DNA of 6,007 bases from JBOGXF01 sp050694275 (GCA_050694275.1 JBOGXF010000169.1:1-6007), one strand, 5' to 3'. Shown: positions 1 to 5,864, numbered from the stretch's first letter. Notes: generated by a model from the letters alone, not told the origin. A program made the numbers and translations.

Positions 1-72
1 CTCTCGGGCCGCGCCCATGAGGGCGGCGCGGGTCGCCTCGGACTGCTCGGTCTTGCGGCTCTTGACGGACAT
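1..72 (-). CDS. TetR-family transcriptional regulator, N-terminus only (runs off the window)
   Basis: Reading the minus strand from the ATG at 72 gives 24 uninterrupted codons to the window edge. They begin MSVKSRK and continue EQSEATRAALMGAARE. This is the usual opening of a TetR regulator: a short basic tail, then helix 1 of the DNA-binding domain with the pattern T-R-x-x-L-x-x-A-A-R-E. The helix-turn-helix itself and the ligand-binding domain lie outside the window, so the inducer cannot be guessed. No Shine-Dalgarno sequence precedes the ATG. A TATGAT hexamer at 91-86 on the minus strand would place transcription start about 7 bases before the ATG, giving a nearly leaderless message. The gene is divergent from the small gene at 150, and palindromic repeats fill the space between them, which is the classic arrangement for a TetR that represses itself and its neighbour. 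The family call rests on only 24 residues. Confidence 0.7.
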   Translation of the reverse strand, partial: MSVKSRKTEQSEATRAALMGAARE

Positions 73-90
73 ACTGTCTGTATGTATCAT
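62..90 (+). promoter_or_regulatory. Sigma-70-type promoter for the small gene at 150
   Basis: TTGACG (62-67) and TATCAT (85-90) are separated by exactly 17 bases. Each hexamer matches the consensus at 5 of 6 positions. Transcription would start near 97 and leave a leader of about 53 bases before the ATG at 150. The -35 box lies inside the first codons of the divergent tetR, and the -10 box is embedded in the first GTATCATAC palindrome, so a bound repressor would cover it. Confidence 0.6.
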
Positions 91-136
91 ACGAACTGTT
101 TGTATCATACGGGCTGTGTGTATCTACACCCTGACA
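65..136. repeat. 18-bp-spaced palindromic repeat cluster, probable TetR operators
   Basis: The sequence TGTATCATACG occurs at 83-93 and again, identically, at 101-111. A diverged third copy (TGTATCTACAC, 119-129) follows at the same 18-base spacing. A weaker fourth unit, sharing CATAC and CTGT, precedes them at 65-82. Each of the better units contains an inverted repeat: GTATG-TAT-CATAC at 80-92, GTAT-C-ATAC at 84-92 and 102-110, and GTGTA-TC-TACAC at 118-129. The cluster sits between a divergent tetR start (72) and the small gene start (150), and overlaps the -10 box at 85-90. Position and symmetry argue for TetR binding. An 18-bp period places sites on nearly the same helical face only approximately (1.7 turns), so cooperative binding on different faces is possible. 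Confidence 0.6.
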
Positions 137-149
137 GGAAGGGGTCGTC

Positions 150-371
150 ATGTCCAGCGTCCCTGCAAGAGAGCCCGTCCCCCAGCCGCGGCGTCGAGCC
201 GACGCCACCAGGGCCGAGCCCCACGGTCCGACGCTTCGGGTCGTAACCTCGCCTCCGGAGCTCTATCCCAGCCTCGTCGAAGCGATCCGGGTCGTGTGGC
301 GCAACCGGTATGCGGCACTCTCTTCGAGTGAGGTCGTCGAGCGGGGACGGGAAACGGGAGCTCGCCTCTAG
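150..371 (+). CDS. Small hypothetical protein, 73 aa, divergent from tetR
   Basis: I do not recognise the family. The frame is supported by an AGGAAGGGG ribosome binding site at 136-144, five bases before the ATG, and by the promoter at 62-90. Residues 1-35 are rich in Pro, Arg and Ala and look disordered. Residues 36-73 (PPELYPSLVEAIRVVWRNRY, then a short Ser/Glu/Arg tail) look helical and amphipathic. There is no signal peptide, membrane segment or Cys. Third-position GC is about three quarters, compatible with coding but not decisive. Its position under presumed TetR control suggests it is the regulated target, either alone or as leader of a transcript running into the helicase 61 bases downstream. 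TetR targets are more often enzymes or pumps, so a 73-residue target is unusual. The region could instead be a non-coding leader. Confidence 0.5.
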   Translation: MSSVPAREPVPQPRRRADATRAEPHGPTLRVVTSPPELYPSLVEAIRVVWRNRYAALSSSEVVERGRETGARL

Positions 372-432
372 CCCATCCGGCGCGCCGCGCCCAGACCGAC
401 TCGTCTCATCCGCCTGATAAAAGACAAGGGTC

Positions 433-2325
433 ATGGACGATCGGGCGCGGGTCTTCGAAGGATTGAATCCCGAGCAGCGCCGCGCGGTCGAGGCGGTCGA
501 GGGACCGGTGTGCATCCTCGCGGGGGCGGGCTCGGGCAAGACCACCACCATCACGCGCCGGCTCGCCAACCAGGTCCTCAGCGGCGCGTTCGCTCCCGAC
601 TCTCTGCTGGCCGTGACCTTCACCCGCAAGGCAGCGGAAGAGATGCGCAGCCGACTCGCCGCCCTCGGGGTCGCCGGGGTGCGGGCGATGACCTTCCATG
701 CGGCGGCGCTCGGCCAGCTCGAGCAATTCATGCCCGGATCGGCGAGCAACATCCTCGAGCGCAAGGCCGACATCCTCTATCCGATCGCGCGCTCGTTGCC
801 GGTCCCCTTCCGGTTTGTCCCCGTCATGGACATCGCGAAGGAAATCGAGTGGGCAAAGAACCAGCGCGTCGCACCGGATCGCTACCGATCGGCTTTGGGG
901 GAGCACGAGCCGCCGATCCCAGAAGAGCACATGGAGCGCATCTACCGCGCCTACGAAGACCGCAAGCGACGACGGTCACAGGTCGACTGGGAGGACGTCC
1001 TCGAGATGGCCGTCATGATGTTCGAAACCGAACCGGACGTGGTGCGGTCGTTTCGATCCAAGATCGCCGCCGTCACCGTCGACGAGTATCAGGACGTCAA
1101 TCTCTTGCAACAAACCCTTCTTGACCTGTGGCTCGGCGAGCGGCGCGAGCTGTGCGCGGTCGGCGACGACTACCAGGCGATCTACTCGTTCACCGGCGCG
1201 ACGCCGCGCTATCTGCTGGAGATGCCCCTTCGTTTCCCGGACGCGACCGTGGTGACGCTGGAGCGCAACTATCGCTCGGCCCCCGAGATCATCGATGTCG
1301 CCAACCGCCTGGCCGTCAAACTGGGCGGAGCGAAAAAGACCCTGCGGGCGGAGCGAACGGGAGCCGGAACGGCGCTTCTGAAGGCGTTTGCCGATCAGGC
1401 CGCAGAGACTCGTTTCGTCGTGCAGCACATCCGGGAGCTTCACGCCGACGACAACGTCCCGTACGACGAGATGGCGATCCTCTATCGGACCAACATGCGC
1501 TCGGAAACGTACGAGCTCGCGCTGTCGTCCGCGGACATCCCGTATCAGGTGCGCGACGGCGCCTTCCTTGAACGACCGGCGGCGCTGGCGTTGAAAAGAG
1601 AATTGGGTCGATCGAAGTCCACGGCGGTGGGACGGGAGGTCCGCCGCTTTGCCGAGCGGTCGGGGTTCGCGCAGGATTCCTCACAGCGAATGGGGCCCCA
1701 GGAGATGACTCGGCAGCAGGACCTCGCGCAACTGATTTCCTTCGCCGAGGACTTCGACGACGGAACGGGGTCCATCCAAGACTTCATCGCATCGTTGCAC
1801 GGGCGGTTCGGACAAGAGAACGCACGAGGAGTCAACCTTCTCACGCTGCACTCGGCCAAGGGGCTCGAGTTCGACGCGGTGTTCCTTCCGTCGCTGGATA
1901 AGGGCGAACTCCCCTACCGCCGGAGCGCGGACTCTGCACTGCCCGAAGAGCGCAGGCTCCTCTATGTCGGGATGACCCGCGCGCGGAACAATCTCTGCGT
2001 CGGTTGGACTGCGCGCAAGCCGAGCCCGTTCGTGGCGGAGATCCAACCTCGCCGCGAGGCAACGGCGCCGATCCGCGAACCGGCGCGAACCGTTCCCGAC
2101 GAGGAGGCGGGCGGTCTCTTTACAGAGCTCAAGGAGTGGCGGCTGCAGCGGTCGAGAGCCGATGGGGTGCCCGCCTTCGTCGTGCTCCACGACAGCACGC
2201 TCGAGCGCATCGCGAGCACGCGCCCGAGCGATATCCATGAGCTGTCCACGGTGCCGGGAATGGGTCCCGTCAAGTGCGAGCGCTACGGCGACGAGATCAT
2301 CGCCCTCTGCGCCCGGTCTCAATAA
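433..2325 (+). CDS. uvrD2: UvrD2-like superfamily 1A DNA helicase with C-terminal HRDC domain
   Basis: This is an ATP-dependent 3'-5' DNA helicase of the UvrD/PcrA/Rep family, acting in DNA repair and replication. All SF1A motifs are visible: Q motif LNPEQ (11-15), Walker A AGAGSGKT (30-37), Ia VTFTRKAAEEMR (61-72), II VDEYQD (216-221), III GDDYQAIYSFTGA (244-256), IV LERNYRS (276-282), V TLHSAKGLEF (471-480) and VI LYVGMTRAR (510-518). Residues about 562-627 form an HRDC-type domain (LFTELKEWRLQRS, then STVPGMGPVKCERYGDEII), as in actinobacterial UvrD2. Two features are unusual. No four-cysteine linker stands between the motor and HRDC. The interval between motifs IV and V is only about 190 residues, so the 2B subdomain must be small. 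ATG 433 is the first start after an in-frame stop at 418-420. Its Shine-Dalgarno (AAGGG, 426-430) is only two bases away, so initiation may be weak or nearly leaderless. The uvrD2 assignment is by architecture. Confidence 0.9.
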   Translation: MDDRARVFEGLNPEQRRAVEAVEGPVCILAGAGSGKTTTITRRLANQVLSGAFAPDSLLAVTFTRKAAEEMRSRLAALGVAGVRAMTFHAAALGQLEQFMPGSASNILERKADILYPIARSLPVPFRFVPVMDIAKEIEWAKNQRVAPDRYRSALGEHEPPIPEEHMERIYRAYEDRKRRRSQVDWEDVLEMAVMMFETEPDVVRSFRSKIAAVTVDEYQDVNLLQQTLLDLWLGERRELCAVGDDYQAIYSFTGATPRYLLEMPLRFPDATVVTLERNYRSAPEIIDVANRLAVKLGGAKKTLRAERTGAGTALLKAFADQAAETRFVVQHIRELHADDNVPYDEMAILYRTNMRSETYELALSSADIPYQVRDGAFLERPAALALKRELGRSKSTAVGREVRRFAERSGFAQDSSQRMGPQEMTRQQDLAQLISFAEDFDDGTGSIQDFIASLHGRFGQENARGVNLLTLHSAKGLEFDAVFLPSLDKGELPYRRSADSALPEERRLLYVGMTRARNNLCVGWTARKPSPFVAEIQPRREATAPIREPARTVPDEEAGGLFTELKEWRLQRSRADGVPAFVVLHDSTLERIASTRPSDIHELSTVPGMGPVKCERYGDEIIALCARSQ

Positions 2326-2331
2326 GGCCTT

Positions 2332-2349
2332 ACGGCGATGGTCGCCCGT
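2332..2349 (+). terminator. Weak hairpin after the helicase gene
   Basis: Seven bases after the helicase stop codon, ACGGCGA (2332-2338) can pair with TCGCCCGT (2342-2349) around a TGG loop, with one bulged C. No T-tract follows, so this is at best a weak or factor-assisted terminator, and it could be chance in GC-rich DNA. The remaining sequence to 2424 shows no other structure and no convincing promoter for the gene at 2438. Confidence 0.25.
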
Positions 2350-2424
2350 CAATCGATCAGGTAGTCGGAACCCGTGCCGTCCCGAGGCGAGTTACTTGTT
2401 CCGTGGCTGTGTCACTATGGTTGT

Positions 2425-2430
2425 GGAGGT
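2425..2430 (+). promoter_or_regulatory. Strong ribosome binding site fixing the start at 2438
   Basis: GGAGGT lies seven bases before ATG 2438. This favours 2438 over the in-frame ATG at 2417, which lies upstream of this motif and has no Shine-Dalgarno of its own. Confidence 0.8.
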
Positions 2431-2437
2431 GATCGGT

Positions 2438-2887
2438 ATGGAAGCTCGTCGAATCCTGATCGTCGCTAACCAGACCGCCCCGGGCCCCCACCTCAAACAG
2501 ATCGTGCGCCGGCGGATGGCCGATGGCCCCTGCACGTTCATGCTGCTCGTTCCCGCGACCCCGCCGCGGGGAAAGTGGACGTGGACCGACGCCGAGGCAC
2601 TCGACTTCGCCCGGCGGCGCATGGAGGACGCGCTTGCGGGCCTGCGGGAGCTCGGCGCGGAGATCGAGGGCCGGGTGGAGGACGGGTCCCCGATGGACGC
2701 CATCGCCGCGTTCATCCAGGTCGAGGGCTACGAGCACCATCAGCCCTTTGACGAGATCATCCTGTCGACGTTGCCGCCGGGGGCGTCCCGGTGGCTCAAG
2801 CAGGATCTTCCCCATCGGCTGGAGCGCCGATATGGGATCCCGGTCACGCACGTGATCGGACGGCCCGCCGTCGCGCCCGTCGGGTGA
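2438..2887 (+). CDS. UspA-like (universal stress superfamily) small protein
   Basis: This 149-residue cytoplasmic protein has the alternating beta-alpha pattern of the universal stress fold: strand RRILIVAN (4-11), strand CTFMLLVPA (32-40), helix 51-72, strand AEIEGRVEDG (74-83), and strand FDEIILST (104-111) followed by LPPGASRWLKQDLPHRL and the terminal strand IPVTHVIG (134-141). The DEIILSTLPPGxSRWLxxDLP block is characteristic of a group of actinobacterial Usp-like proteins, whose biochemical role is unknown to me. The classical ATP-binding GxxG-9x-GS/T loop is not evident, so it probably does not bind ATP like MJ0577-type Usps. The Vgb-like lipoprotein gene follows after 30 bases in the same frame, which suggests one transcript. 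Its start is set by the GGAGGT motif. Confidence 0.8.
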   Translation: MEARRILIVANQTAPGPHLKQIVRRRMADGPCTFMLLVPATPPRGKWTWTDAEALDFARRRMEDALAGLRELGAEIEGRVEDGSPMDAIAAFIQVEGYEHHQPFDEIILSTLPPGASRWLKQDLPHRLERRYGIPVTHVIGRPAVAPVG

Positions 2888-2917
2888 CGTTCCGCGCCCG
2901 GGACTCCTTCCCGTCGC

Positions 2918-3994
2918 GTGACTGAGGGTTCGATCGGAGCGCGGGCAGTCCTGTGGTTCGCGCTCGGCCTGGTGGCCATATCGGCGTGTACGCCTCGCGC
3001 CGAAACACCTCCCGCAGCGGAACCCTCGGAACGTTCACCGGCGGCCCAGCGTCAGAGTTCGCCCACCGCGCGGGAATCACCCGAGCCGGCTCCAAGGATC
3101 GCAGGCGTGCGCGAGTACGAGGTTCCTGCCGGCTCCCGCCCCCACGACGTCGCCCCGGCCCCCGACGGCACCGTCTGGTACACCGCGCAGGGATCGGGAG
3201 AGCTCGGCCGGCTCGATCCCGAGACGGGCGAGACCGACCACATCCCCCTCGGCGCCGGGTCCGCACCTCACGGCGTCATCGTTGGGCCGGATGGGGCTCC
3301 GTGGATCACCGACGGCGGCCTCAACGCGATCGTCCGGGTTAATCCGAACACGGAACGGGTGAAGCGCTATCCGCTCCCCGACGACGCGGCCTCCGCCAAC
3401 CTCAACACCGCGACCTTCGACCGCCGCGGCGTGCTGTGGTTCACAGGACAAAGCGGGATCTATGGACGGCTCGATCCCGAGGTCGGCAGGGTCGAGACCT
3501 TCGCAGCTCCCCGGGGGCCGGGACCCTACGGCATCACGACCACTCCCGATGGCGACGTCTACTACGCGTCCCTGGCCGGAAGCCACATCGCGCGCATCAA
3601 TACGGAGACGGGACGGGCGAGAGTCATCAAGCCACCCACGGAGGGTCAGGGAGCGCGCCGCGTCTGGGCCGACTCGCGCGGACGGCTGTGGGTGAGCGAG
3701 TGGGACGCGGGACAGCTCGGGATGTTCGACCCTGACAAGTCGCGCTGGCGCGAGTGGCGTCTGCCCGGAGACAACACCCAGGCCTATGCGGTCTTCGTCG
3801 ACCAAGACGACATCGTGTGGCTCAGCGACTTCGGGGCGAACGCCATCGTTCGGTTCCATCCGGACACCGAGCGCTTCAGGGTCGTCCGGCTCCCGAGCTC
3901 TCCGGCCGAGGTGCGCCAGCTCCTCGGCCGCCCGGGCGAGGTGTGGGGGGCCGAGTCGGGAGTGGACAAGCTCGTCGTCGTCCGCACGCGCTAA
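2918..3994 (+). CDS. Vgb-like seven-bladed beta-propeller lipoprotein (virginiamycin B lyase family fold)
   Basis: The N-terminus has one Arg, a hydrophobic stretch (11-22) and lipobox ISAC with Cys24, so the product is probably an exported lipoprotein. A Pro/Ser/Glu-rich linker (25-62) leads to repeats of about 42 residues with the Vgb/NHL-like pattern xPxG(I/V)xxxPDGxxWxT...ixRxdPxTg. They begin near residues 74, 116, 161, 202, 245, 288 and 331, and strand REYEVP (65-70) may close the ring, giving seven blades. In virginiamycin B lyase from Staphylococcus the catalytic His residues lie in blades 6 and 7. The equivalent positions here appear to be Tyr290 and Val332/Arg333, so streptogramin lyase activity is unlikely, and a binding or scaffold role is more plausible. 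GTG 2918 is the only start codon between the preceding in-frame stop (2885-2887) and the signal peptide. No Shine-Dalgarno is seen, which fits coupling to the upstream gene. Confidence 0.8.
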   Translation: MTEGSIGARAVLWFALGLVAISACTPRAETPPAAEPSERSPAAQRQSSPTARESPEPAPRIAGVREYEVPAGSRPHDVAPAPDGTVWYTAQGSGELGRLDPETGETDHIPLGAGSAPHGVIVGPDGAPWITDGGLNAIVRVNPNTERVKRYPLPDDAASANLNTATFDRRGVLWFTGQSGIYGRLDPEVGRVETFAAPRGPGPYGITTTPDGDVYYASLAGSHIARINTETGRARVIKPPTEGQGARRVWADSRGRLWVSEWDAGQLGMFDPDKSRWREWRLPGDNTQAYAVFVDQDDIVWLSDFGANAIVRFHPDTERFRVVRLPSSPAEVRQLLGRPGEVWGAESGVDKLVVVRTR

Positions 3995-3996
3995 CT

Positions 3997-4047
3997 CCAA
4001 GGTTGCGCATCTCACGCTCCTCAGAGGCTTCGGACGCGCAACCTTGG
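3997..4047. terminator. Perfect 12-bp inverted repeat between convergent genes, probable bidirectional terminator
   Basis: CCAAGGTTGCGC (3997-4008) is repeated as its exact reverse complement GCGCAACCTTGG (4036-4047), separated by 27 bases. It begins three bases after the stop of the Vgb-like gene and ends 22 bases before the stop of the convergent SMP-30-like gene. A factor-assisted or bidirectional terminator is the simplest reading. There is no T-tract on either side and the loop is long, so it is not a textbook intrinsic terminator. Confidence 0.55.
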
Positions 4048-4069
4048 TGGCCGGCGATGCTTGCTTCGG

Positions 4070-5026
4070 TCAGCGTGGTCTGCGGATCTGCGTCACCCAG
4101 TACTCCGCGCTCTCGGGTGAATCGGTCCCGAAGCGCGCGTTGACGAGCGCGAGACGATCACCCGCCCGCGCGAGGGTGGTTGGGACGTCGAACGTCTCGT
4201 CGGTGAACCGGTCGGTAACCTCACCGGAGCCGAGGTCCGGCTCGAGCCGCACGAGCGTCAGCAAGTTGTCCCGGTTCTGCAGGACCCATAGTCGCCGGCC
4301 GCCGTCGAGCAAGATCCCGTCACCGTTTGTGACCGTCTCCCCGCCGAGATCGATCATCGTGGTTCCTCCGGTCTCCGGATCGACCGTGAAGAGGCGGCCG
4401 GTATTGCTCTGCACGACGACGAGCGTCTTCCCGTTCGGGGTGGCGTCGATCCCGTTTGCGTTGAAGCCCTCTTCGAAGACGAGATCGCCCGTCAGGGGCA
4501 GTGTCTCCGGAGTGCCGAGCTGGCCCGGCCCCTCGATGGGGACCTTGTAGAGGCGCTGATTCACGGAATCGGTGAAGTTCGCAGCGTCCTCGGTCGCGAC
4601 GACATCATTGACGAACGTGTCGTCCGTCGTGAGCTGGAACATCGCCAGCTCGGCCCCCGTCGTCGCGTCGTACACATAGGCTTGACCGGTCGGGCCGCCG
4701 GCGACGAACAGCATGTCGTTGCGCAAGGACAGCCCGATCGCCCGTCGGCCCTCTTGCGCCGGTACGAAGATCGATCCCTCGCCGGTCCTGAGATCGCCGA
4801 GATAGATGGCTCCCGTCGGGATCGAGCCGACGAAGAAAGAGTTTGCGTCACGGGTCGCGATGCCTTCAGGTTGGAACCCTTCCGGCAGCGGGACGACCTT
4901 GGGGCGGTCGCCCGCCGCCACTCCCGAGCCGCCGAGCGCAAGCCCGATTATCACCAGTAACCCGACGAGCATGGCCGGCCCCCCTGCGACCGGCGACCGG
5001 AACGGCCTTCGCGAAACCCATGGCAC
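4070..5026 (-). CDS. Secreted SMP-30/gluconolactonase/LRE-like beta-propeller protein
   Basis: This 318-residue protein starts with a signal sequence: Arg6, Arg7 and Arg10, a hydrophobic core at 19-38, and likely cleavage near VAA-GD (36-40). The rest is a beta-propeller related to SMP-30/gluconolactonases. LPEGFQPEGIAT (48-59 region), VNDVVAT (139-145), NANGIDATPNG (189-199) and NGDGILL (234-240) are the conserved blade tips. By order and spacing, Glu54, Asn140, Asn191 and Asp236 align with Glu18, Asn103, Asn154 and Asp204 of human SMP30, the divalent-metal and substrate residues, so it may be a metal-dependent lactonase-type hydrolase. The substrate is unknown. Related actinobacterial proteins are sometimes labelled superoxide dismutase, which this sequence does not support. 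GTG 5026 is preceded by AGGGGG (5037-5032). An ATG at 5021 is in another frame and does not enter this protein. The gene lies 83 bases downstream of the Calx-beta gene on the same strand. Confidence 0.8.
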   Translation of the reverse strand: MPWVSRRPFRSPVAGGPAMLVGLLVIIGLALGGSGVAAGDRPKVVPLPEGFQPEGIATRDANSFFVGSIPTGAIYLGDLRTGEGSIFVPAQEGRRAIGLSLRNDMLFVAGGPTGQAYVYDATTGAELAMFQLTTDDTFVNDVVATEDAANFTDSVNQRLYKVPIEGPGQLGTPETLPLTGDLVFEEGFNANGIDATPNGKTLVVVQSNTGRLFTVDPETGGTTMIDLGGETVTNGDGILLDGGRRLWVLQNRDNLLTLVRLEPDLGSGEVTDRFTDETFDVPTTLARAGDRLALVNARFGTDSPESAEYWVTQIRRPR

Positions 5027-5097
5027 CGACTCCCCCTCTCGGTCGTCCGATACGTCCAGTTTGGGGAGGATACGCGGACACCAGATTTAGTCGCGCA

Positions 5098-5111
5098 GAG
5101 GGCGGTCCCTC
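5098..5111 (-). other. Small hairpin overlapping the Calx-beta gene stop codon
   Basis: GAGGG (5098-5102) and CCCTC (5107-5111) form a perfect 5-bp stem with a CGGT loop (ACCG on the minus strand), overlapping the TGA at 5112-5110. It is short and lacks a T-tract. It may partly uncouple the Calx-beta gene from the SMP-30-like gene downstream, or may be chance. The rest of the 83-base gap holds the AGGGGG ribosome binding site and no convincing promoter. Confidence 0.25.
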
Positions 5112-5748
5112 AGGTGATGCCCGCCCCGCGTCGCCGCAACAGCCCCCAGGCCAACGCGCCGATCGCCAGGATCACGGCAATGATGACCGCGATCGCCGGC
5201 CCCGACAGGCCCCCGCCGGTCTCCTCGGCCTCCAGCGCCGCCACGGTCGGGGTGGGAGCGGCAAGGGGGCTCGGCGAGGTCTCTTCGGGCTCGGGCGTGG
5301 GCGAGGGCGCGGCATCGTCGTCCCGGATGGTCACCCGCGCGTCCGGGCCGACGGCGAAGTTGGGGTTGGGGGCGCAACCTGATGGGTTACTCAGTCGCAC
5401 GCTGAATCTCTCGCGCGGCTCGTCGGCATCGTCGTCGATCGTCCGTACTCGGAACCTCTGCTCGGTCTCGCCGGTGAAGGAAACGGTGCGGTCGAGTCGC
5501 CGGTAGTCCTCCCCGGCCGAGGCCGTCCCATCCATGGTGGAAACGTCGATCTGTGAGGGGGCGACCGCGGCGTCCCGGCGCACGATGACGGTCACCCTGC
5601 GACCCTCCCCGACGCCTCCGGGATCGACCTCGACGGTGAAGCTGTGGCACGCGGCGAGGGCCGGACCTGCCGGAAGCATCATGGCGAAGCCCAGCAGCGC
5701 GGTCGGCATGAGCTTGCGCAGCCATGAGAACCTCGCGTTCCGTCGCAC
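5110..5748 (-). CDS. Exported, membrane-anchored Calx-beta domain protein
   Basis: Counting from GTG 5748, the 212-residue product has a signal peptide (basic MRRNARFSWLRK, hydrophobic 14-32, ALA cleavage motif at 30-32) and a single Calx-beta domain (about 36-145). The domain markers are DGTASAGEDY (73-82), IDDDADEPRERFSVRLSNPSG (104-124, quoted in part) and VTIRDDD (139-145), with acidic residues placed to bind calcium. A Pro/Ser/Thr/Glu-rich stalk (146-170), a transmembrane helix (about 183-204) and a final RRR (205-207) follow, so the domain should face outward. Cys34 and Cys125 could form a disulfide. LAAC (31-34) also resembles a lipobox, but a lipid plus a C-terminal anchor would be redundant. 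Two GTG codons are adjacent (5751 and 5748). AAAGGAG (5760-5754) is five bases from the second, which is therefore preferred. Adhesion or surface calcium binding is a family-level guess. Confidence 0.8.
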   Translation of the reverse strand: MRRNARFSWLRKLMPTALLGFAMMLPAGPALAACHSFTVEVDPGGVGEGRRVTVIVRRDAAVAPSQIDVSTMDGTASAGEDYRRLDRTVSFTGETEQRFRVRTIDDDADEPRERFSVRLSNPSGCAPNPNFAVGPDARVTIRDDDAAPSPTPEPEETSPSPLAAPTPTVAALEAEETGGGLSGPAIAVIIAVILAIGALAWGLLRRRGAGIT

Positions 5749-5826
5749 CACCTCTCCTTTCGCCGAAGATGTCGCGTCCTATGAACTACTACGGCCCGGC
5801 GGGAACCAAAGGATTGACCCGTCGCG

Positions 5827-5844
5827 CTGTGACGCGCGTCACAG
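5827..5844. promoter_or_regulatory. Perfect 18-bp palindrome, CRP-family binding site
   Basis: CTGTGACGCGCGTCACAG is identical to its reverse complement and contains TGTGA-N6-TCACA, the exact consensus half-sites and spacing of CRP (and of actinobacterial relatives such as GlxR). It lies in the 128-base divergent region between the Calx-beta gene and the membrane-protein gene. Its centre is 41.5 bases upstream of ATG 5877, the class II activator position if transcription begins at that A. It lies 92 bases upstream of the Calx-beta start, so it could also affect that gene. Confidence 0.65.
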
Positions 5845-5864
5845 ACATCCGCGATCAGTTGTTC

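Noticed and set aside
17..331. Plus-strand open frame with apparent CIIRTVCIIRAVC repeats
   Set aside because: The apparent peptide repeat is only the translation of the 18-bp operator repeats. The frame is out of phase with the better-supported ORF at 150 and overlaps tetR.
105..773. Long open frame on the minus strand (222 codons) across the small gene and the helicase start
   Set aside because: It lies opposite the helicase motifs, its residues are low-complexity and Arg/Pro/Ser-rich, it has no recognisable domain, and it would cover the TetR target region. It is a by-product of high GC content.
2323..2332. TAAGGCCTTA palindrome at the helicase stop codon
   Set aside because: It is ten bases long with no loop possible, so it cannot form a hairpin, and there is no supporting context. 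Probably chance.
2392..2421. Possible promoter (TTACTT / TATGGT, 18-base spacing) before the Usp-like gene
   Set aside because: The -35 matches poorly (2 of 6) and the -10 only 4 of 6, which is not distinguishable from background.
3077..4015. Minus-strand open frame of 312 codons opposite the Vgb-like gene
   Set aside because: The plus strand encodes an unmistakable seven-repeat propeller. The opposite frame has no family features and is an antisense shadow.
3786..4550. Plus-strand open frame of 254 codons spanning the convergent gene ends
   Set aside because: It crosses the inverted repeat at 3997-4047 and runs antisense to the SMP-30-like gene. Its composition is Ser/Arg/Pro-rich with no domain.
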